Source: a virus | Length of the DNA stretch: 53,379 bases | Reading direction: 5' to 3' (one strand) | IMG/VR virus record: IMGVR_UViG_3300046167_000321 | Span: 1 to 53,379 of that record | Shown: in pieces, positions 51,359 to 53,379 of the stretch | How positions within the stretch are numbered: the first letter of the stretch is position 1 | How the letters are laid out: each line of letters opens with the position of its first letter | Notes under the pieces: generated by a model | Seen by the model: only the letters and a program-made list of their open reading frames with translations | Databases searched by the model: none | Told to the model about the DNA's origin: nothing | Translations under genes and position numbers: made by a program

Positions 51359-51998
51359 TATATACGGTGCTCTCATCCACACTTTGTTGACATTTACAAC
51401 CAATATAATCCCAGAATAACCACGAGGGCTTTGACATTCCTGTAGGCTGGTCCATACCCCGGCTCTATTTACAGTGCTTAAATTCCAATCTCGGGTAGGG
51501 TTTGTATACGAGTACGGGTACCCCCCCGGGTGGCACTCGCCCCGGCCCGGATCAGCCCGAAACCCGTTAAAAGCATGGCCGAAACCCCTTGTTTGTATGG
51601 TTTTTCTGGGATCGATCCCGTTTTATGTTGGCTGTTCTGTTAACTGTTAGTTATCCGCCCCGACAACACGCTGTAGCACCCTATCCCCCCGGGGTGCGGT
51701 GGCCGATTGCTGCCCTGCAGAATATCTTGACGGGATTATAAAACGGGCGGAGGCGTCCCGGTTGAGCACCAAACAAACACCAGTAGGAACCCCGGCCAGA
51801 TCCTATCCCTGATCGATCACACACCCGGGCATTGTCTCAGCCTCGATCCCGTGCAGATCCGCCCTCGATCCGGGGCGCTGTTCCTGTGTGCCTCTGTGCT
51901 GCGTTTTAAGAGGCCATAAAGACACCTAGCTAACCTGCCCTACCGGGCGGAATAGATCACCCCTCTGTGCGTGGCTCTGTGTGGCTCTCAGGCATAAG
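51359..51998. other. Long non-coding region, possible origin or packaging site
   Basis: No credible gene. It switches from moderate to high G+C near 51470 and contains a run of C followed by GGG (near 51526), the perfect palindrome GGGATCGATCCC (51608-51619), several GATC/CTCGATCC words (51798-51870) and an ACACCTAGCTAAC box at 51922-51934. It separates the two leftward blocks. Such features fit a replication origin, terminase site or regulatory region; none is proven. Confidence 0.5.
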
Positions 51999-52024
51999 AA
52001 AAGGCCCGGGGGTTAACCGGGCCT
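51999..52024 (-). terminator. Leftward terminator at end of the mobile-type cassette
   Basis: Minus-strand AGGCCCGG (52024-52017) pairs with CCGGGCCT (52009-52002), eight pairs, loop of seven, followed by TTTTC. It ends the leftward cassette that starts near 2300 and passes through the window edge. Confidence 0.8.
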
Positions 52025-52050
52025 CTGACGTTGCTTTGTGGTGGTGGCTG

Positions 52051-52266
52051 TTAGCTGTGTGTGTACCCGTCCGCCTCGATGGCCAGCCACATGCCGGGAA
52101 CCTGAACCACCACAGCATCATCCATGCCAAAGGTGCTTTTCACATCCCGGCGGAATTCCCGGTAAGATCCGGTCAAACCGGGGCGGCTGCCGTTGCTTTC
52201 ATGCCAACGCTGCCAGACCGCATAAACGGCCCGGCGCTGCGCTTTGGTGAGTTGAACCCCGGCCAT
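52051..52266 (-). CDS. Small hypothetical protein, last of the cassette
   Basis: From ATG 52266 this is 71 aa (GVQLTKAQRRAVYAVWQRWHE, then GSYREFRRDVKSTFG). Its start lies right behind the upstream stop (TAAGATG). Longer in-frame extensions run into the upstream gene and are rejected. Basic, Trp-rich, G+C-rich. Unrecognised. Confidence 0.55.
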   Translation of the reverse strand: MAGVQLTKAQRRAVYAVWQRWHESNGSRPGLTGSYREFRRDVKSTFGMDDAVVVQVPGMWLAIEADGYTHS

Positions 52267-52267
52267 C

Positions 52268-52762
52268 TTACCAGCTCGCCTGATAGTGAACGCTGCGCCA
52301 TTGTGCATGCGATCCGCTGGGGTGCTTTGGTGAAGCCTCGAGCCACCGGGCGGCTGCCCGGATCTTGTCCGCATGCTGTGCAGCCTCGGCCCGGTATTCA
52401 TCCCAGCCCTCACCTGATCCAAAAAAGAACCCACCACAATCATCATTAGATGGCAGGGCATCATCAGTTAAGGCCACGGCGATCTTTTCCAGATCATCCT
52501 CATCCAGACAGATCCGCTGGCATTCATCCACACCCTCGGCAAAGGTCTTCACGATGTATTCATGCAGCGGTGCAAACTTGCGCCAATAGCCCAGCTCGTG
52601 CTGGGTGCTGCAAACAGGCTCACCATCATCATCAACAGGCTTGCCCAGTGCACGGGCCTCTTCGAAGCTCGGGCGTTCTTTCCCGGCCTCATATTCATCC
52701 TGCAGGGTTTTATAATCTGGCACGAAATACTTTTCGCCTGAAAGGTACATATCCAATCCCAT
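52268..52762 (-). CDS. MGLDMYL-type conserved phage protein
   Basis: A 164-aa protein beginning MGLDMYLSGEKYF, with ELGYWRKFAPLHEYIVKTFAEGVDEC in the middle and GFFFGSGEGWDEYRAEAAQHADKIR late, the pattern of a family widely found in phages and prophages but of unknown function (some database names such as phosphoglycerate kinase are not supported). Ribosome binding site AAGGGGGA before ATG 52762. It belongs to the G+C-rich cassette. Confidence 0.75.
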   Translation of the reverse strand: MGLDMYLSGEKYFVPDYKTLQDEYEAGKERPSFEEARALGKPVDDDGEPVCSTQHELGYWRKFAPLHEYIVKTFAEGVDECQRICLDEDDLEKIAVALTDDALPSNDDCGGFFFGSGEGWDEYRAEAAQHADKIRAAARWLEASPKHPSGSHAQWRSVHYQASW

Positions 52763-52776
52763 GATCTTATCCCCCC

Positions 52777-53112
52777 TTATGCTGCTATGCAGCCATCAGC
52801 CCGGGCGGCTGCGGCATACTGTGAAATAGTTTTATCAGCGGTGAAATACATATCCCGCTCGATCCCGATCCCCAGCGGCCCCTGTACTGCTTCCAGCTCT
52901 GTGATCGATACGCTGCCCAGCTCCGGGGAACCCATGCCCAGATCACACAGGCCGAAAGCAATATCGCCCTCGATCTCGGTCAGCAGCCACGTTGCAGCCC
53001 CGGCAGGATTAAAGAGCTTTACCACCGGGCGGTGATCGTCTTCGCCTTCAATCTCAGTCTTCCGGGCGTTTGCCTCGAGCTTCGTGCGGATCTCTTTTGT
53101 GATTAGTTTCAT
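52777..53112 (-). CDS. DUF2958 family protein
   Basis: A 111-aa protein: MKLITKEIRTKLEANARK, then VVKLFNPAGAATWLLTEIEGD, FGLCDLGMGSPELGSVSITEL, GPLGIGIERDMYF and YAAAARADGCI. These are the DUF2958 landmarks. The family is abundant on plasmids and integrative elements, often close to DUF932 genes, and its function is unknown. Start ATG 53112 is preceded by the cassette leader with ACTAACTAGGAGA, and a hammerhead-like RNA lies just upstream. Confidence 0.88.
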   Translation of the reverse strand: MKLITKEIRTKLEANARKTEIEGEDDHRPVVKLFNPAGAATWLLTEIEGDIAFGLCDLGMGSPELGSVSITELEAVQGPLGIGIERDMYFTADKTISQYAAAARADGCIAA

Positions 53113-53139
53113 TTTGGTCAGTCTCCTAGTTAGTGGGCT

Positions 53140-53202
53140 GTCTCATCAGTGACCCTTGCCCAAGGTGGCCAGACGCCCGGGGATTAGCCCGAGCGTTTCG
53201 AC
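53140..53202 (-). ncRNA. Predicted hammerhead ribozyme (type II order), copy 2
   Basis: Same order as copy 1: GUC stem II strand (53202-53200), GAAA (53199-53196), stem III of nine pairs (53196-53188 with 53181-53173, one G-U) closed by a six-base loop, GUC (53174-53172), stem I UGGCC (53171-53167) with GGUCA (53154-53150), then CUGAUGAG (53149-53142) and GAC (53142-53140). Cleavage expected after C53172. Stems I and III differ in sequence from copy 1 but pair in both, which is compensatory change. It begins one base after the DUF932 stop and precedes the DUF2958 leader. Confidence 0.82.
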
Positions 53203-53203
53203 T

Positions 53204-53379
53204 TTATGCAGCCATGCCGATCCGGGCCATCGCTGGGTGGCTTATGATCTGGCCCACCTCACGCTCCCGGCGATCTAATACCTCGGCCACGTTGTCGATG
53301 TTCGAGCTGTTACGAACCGGGAACAATTCGCTATTGTGGCTCGAGCGCTGTGTGAGCGCTGAATATACGGCCCACGTTG
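53204..53379 (-). CDS. DUF932 family protein, C-terminal part (cut by window edge)
   Basis: An open frame enters from the right edge and ends at TAA 53204: TWAVYSALTQRSSHNSEL, VRNSSNIDNVAEVLD, ending MARIGMAA. W..Y(S/N)A.T is the usual C-terminal landmark of DUF932 proteins. The N-terminal part is at 1-779. The frames of the two parts join only if 2 bases are missing (or one is surplus) at the cut, so the complete gene would be about 319 aa. Confidence 0.8.
   Translation of the reverse strand, partial: TWAVYSALTQRSSHNSELFPVRNSSNIDNVAEVLDRREREVGQIISHPAMARIGMAA

Noticed and set aside
51548-51600. A third hammerhead-like RNA around two CGAAAC words on the plus strand.
   Set aside because: No CUGAUGA core or GUC in the required order is found nearby.
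1-53379. CRISPR arrays, insertion sequences or a phage RNA polymerase gene.
   Set aside because: No spaced repeat array, transposase or T7-type polymerase motif was found, so transcription probably uses the host enzyme.

Overview
The window reads as an almost complete genome of a temperate, short-tailed (podovirus-type) marine phage of an alphaproteobacterium. The evidence is a T7-like set of head, portal, tail-tube and internal-virion genes; a family-A DNA polymerase carrying a DnaJ-type zinc-finger insertion, with ThyX and a B12-type ribonucleotide reductase (a combination known from HMO-2011-type phages of SAR116, Roseobacter and SAR11 bacteria); and a tyrosine integrase with a 42-nt copy of the 3' end of an alphaproteobacterial initiator tRNA, the probable attP core. 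The moderate G+C makes a Rhodobacterales-like or SAR116-like host more likely than SAR11. That is inference: no sequence comparison was run.

Layout. (A) A G+C-rich leftward cassette starts near 2300, runs off the left edge, re-enters at 53379 and ends at a terminator near 52000. It holds two small unknown genes, an HTH/coiled-coil protein, a DUF932 gene cut by the window edge, a DUF2958 gene, an MGLDMYL-type gene and a small ORF. These families are typical of plasmids and other mobile elements. The two ends of the window are the two halves of one DUF932 gene, so the molecule is probably circular or circularly permuted, with a 2-base gap or one surplus base at the cut. Two predicted hammerhead self-cleaving RNAs flank the DUF932 gene. 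(B) 2.5-6.6 kb, rightward: a small moron-like gene, integrase, two small genes, thyX, attP, a primase-like protein and two small genes. (C) 6.66-15.6 kb, rightward: replicative helicase, DNA polymerase, putative ssDNA-binding protein, two or three PD-(D/E)XK-type nucleases, a DUF3310-like protein, a MazG-like protein, class II ribonucleotide reductase and a ribosome-modulation-factor-like protein. (D) 15.66-49.7 kb, leftward, in order of transcription: a run of small genes (one DUF1127, several very basic), terminase small and large subunits, portal, a 1152-aa multidomain protein, scaffold, major capsid protein, tail-tube proteins, two fibre loci, a gp13-like protein, a lysis cassette (endolysin, membrane protein, overlapping spanins) and large internal virion proteins. 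(E) 49.7-51.3 kb, leftward: small genes, one HNH endonuclease-like, each with a recognisable promoter nearby. 51.3-52.0 kb is non-coding and may hold an origin or packaging site.

Regulation. Several promoters share one design: a TTAAGTGT box overlapping the -35 (TTGCNN), then about 17 bp, then TATAAC, often with an ACACYTAA box in the spacer. This suggests one regulator acting on the replication and capsid transcription units. A bidirectional terminator at 15.63 kb separates the two converging transcription units.

Best leads: the paired hammerhead-like RNAs between cistrons of the mobile-element-like cassette, the shared promoter/operator family, the tRNA-fMet attP, and a multidomain 'polyvalent' virion-locus protein. 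Two frameshifts in one fibre locus, both at homopolymers, and the frame break at the genome cut suggest that some single-base sequence errors remain.
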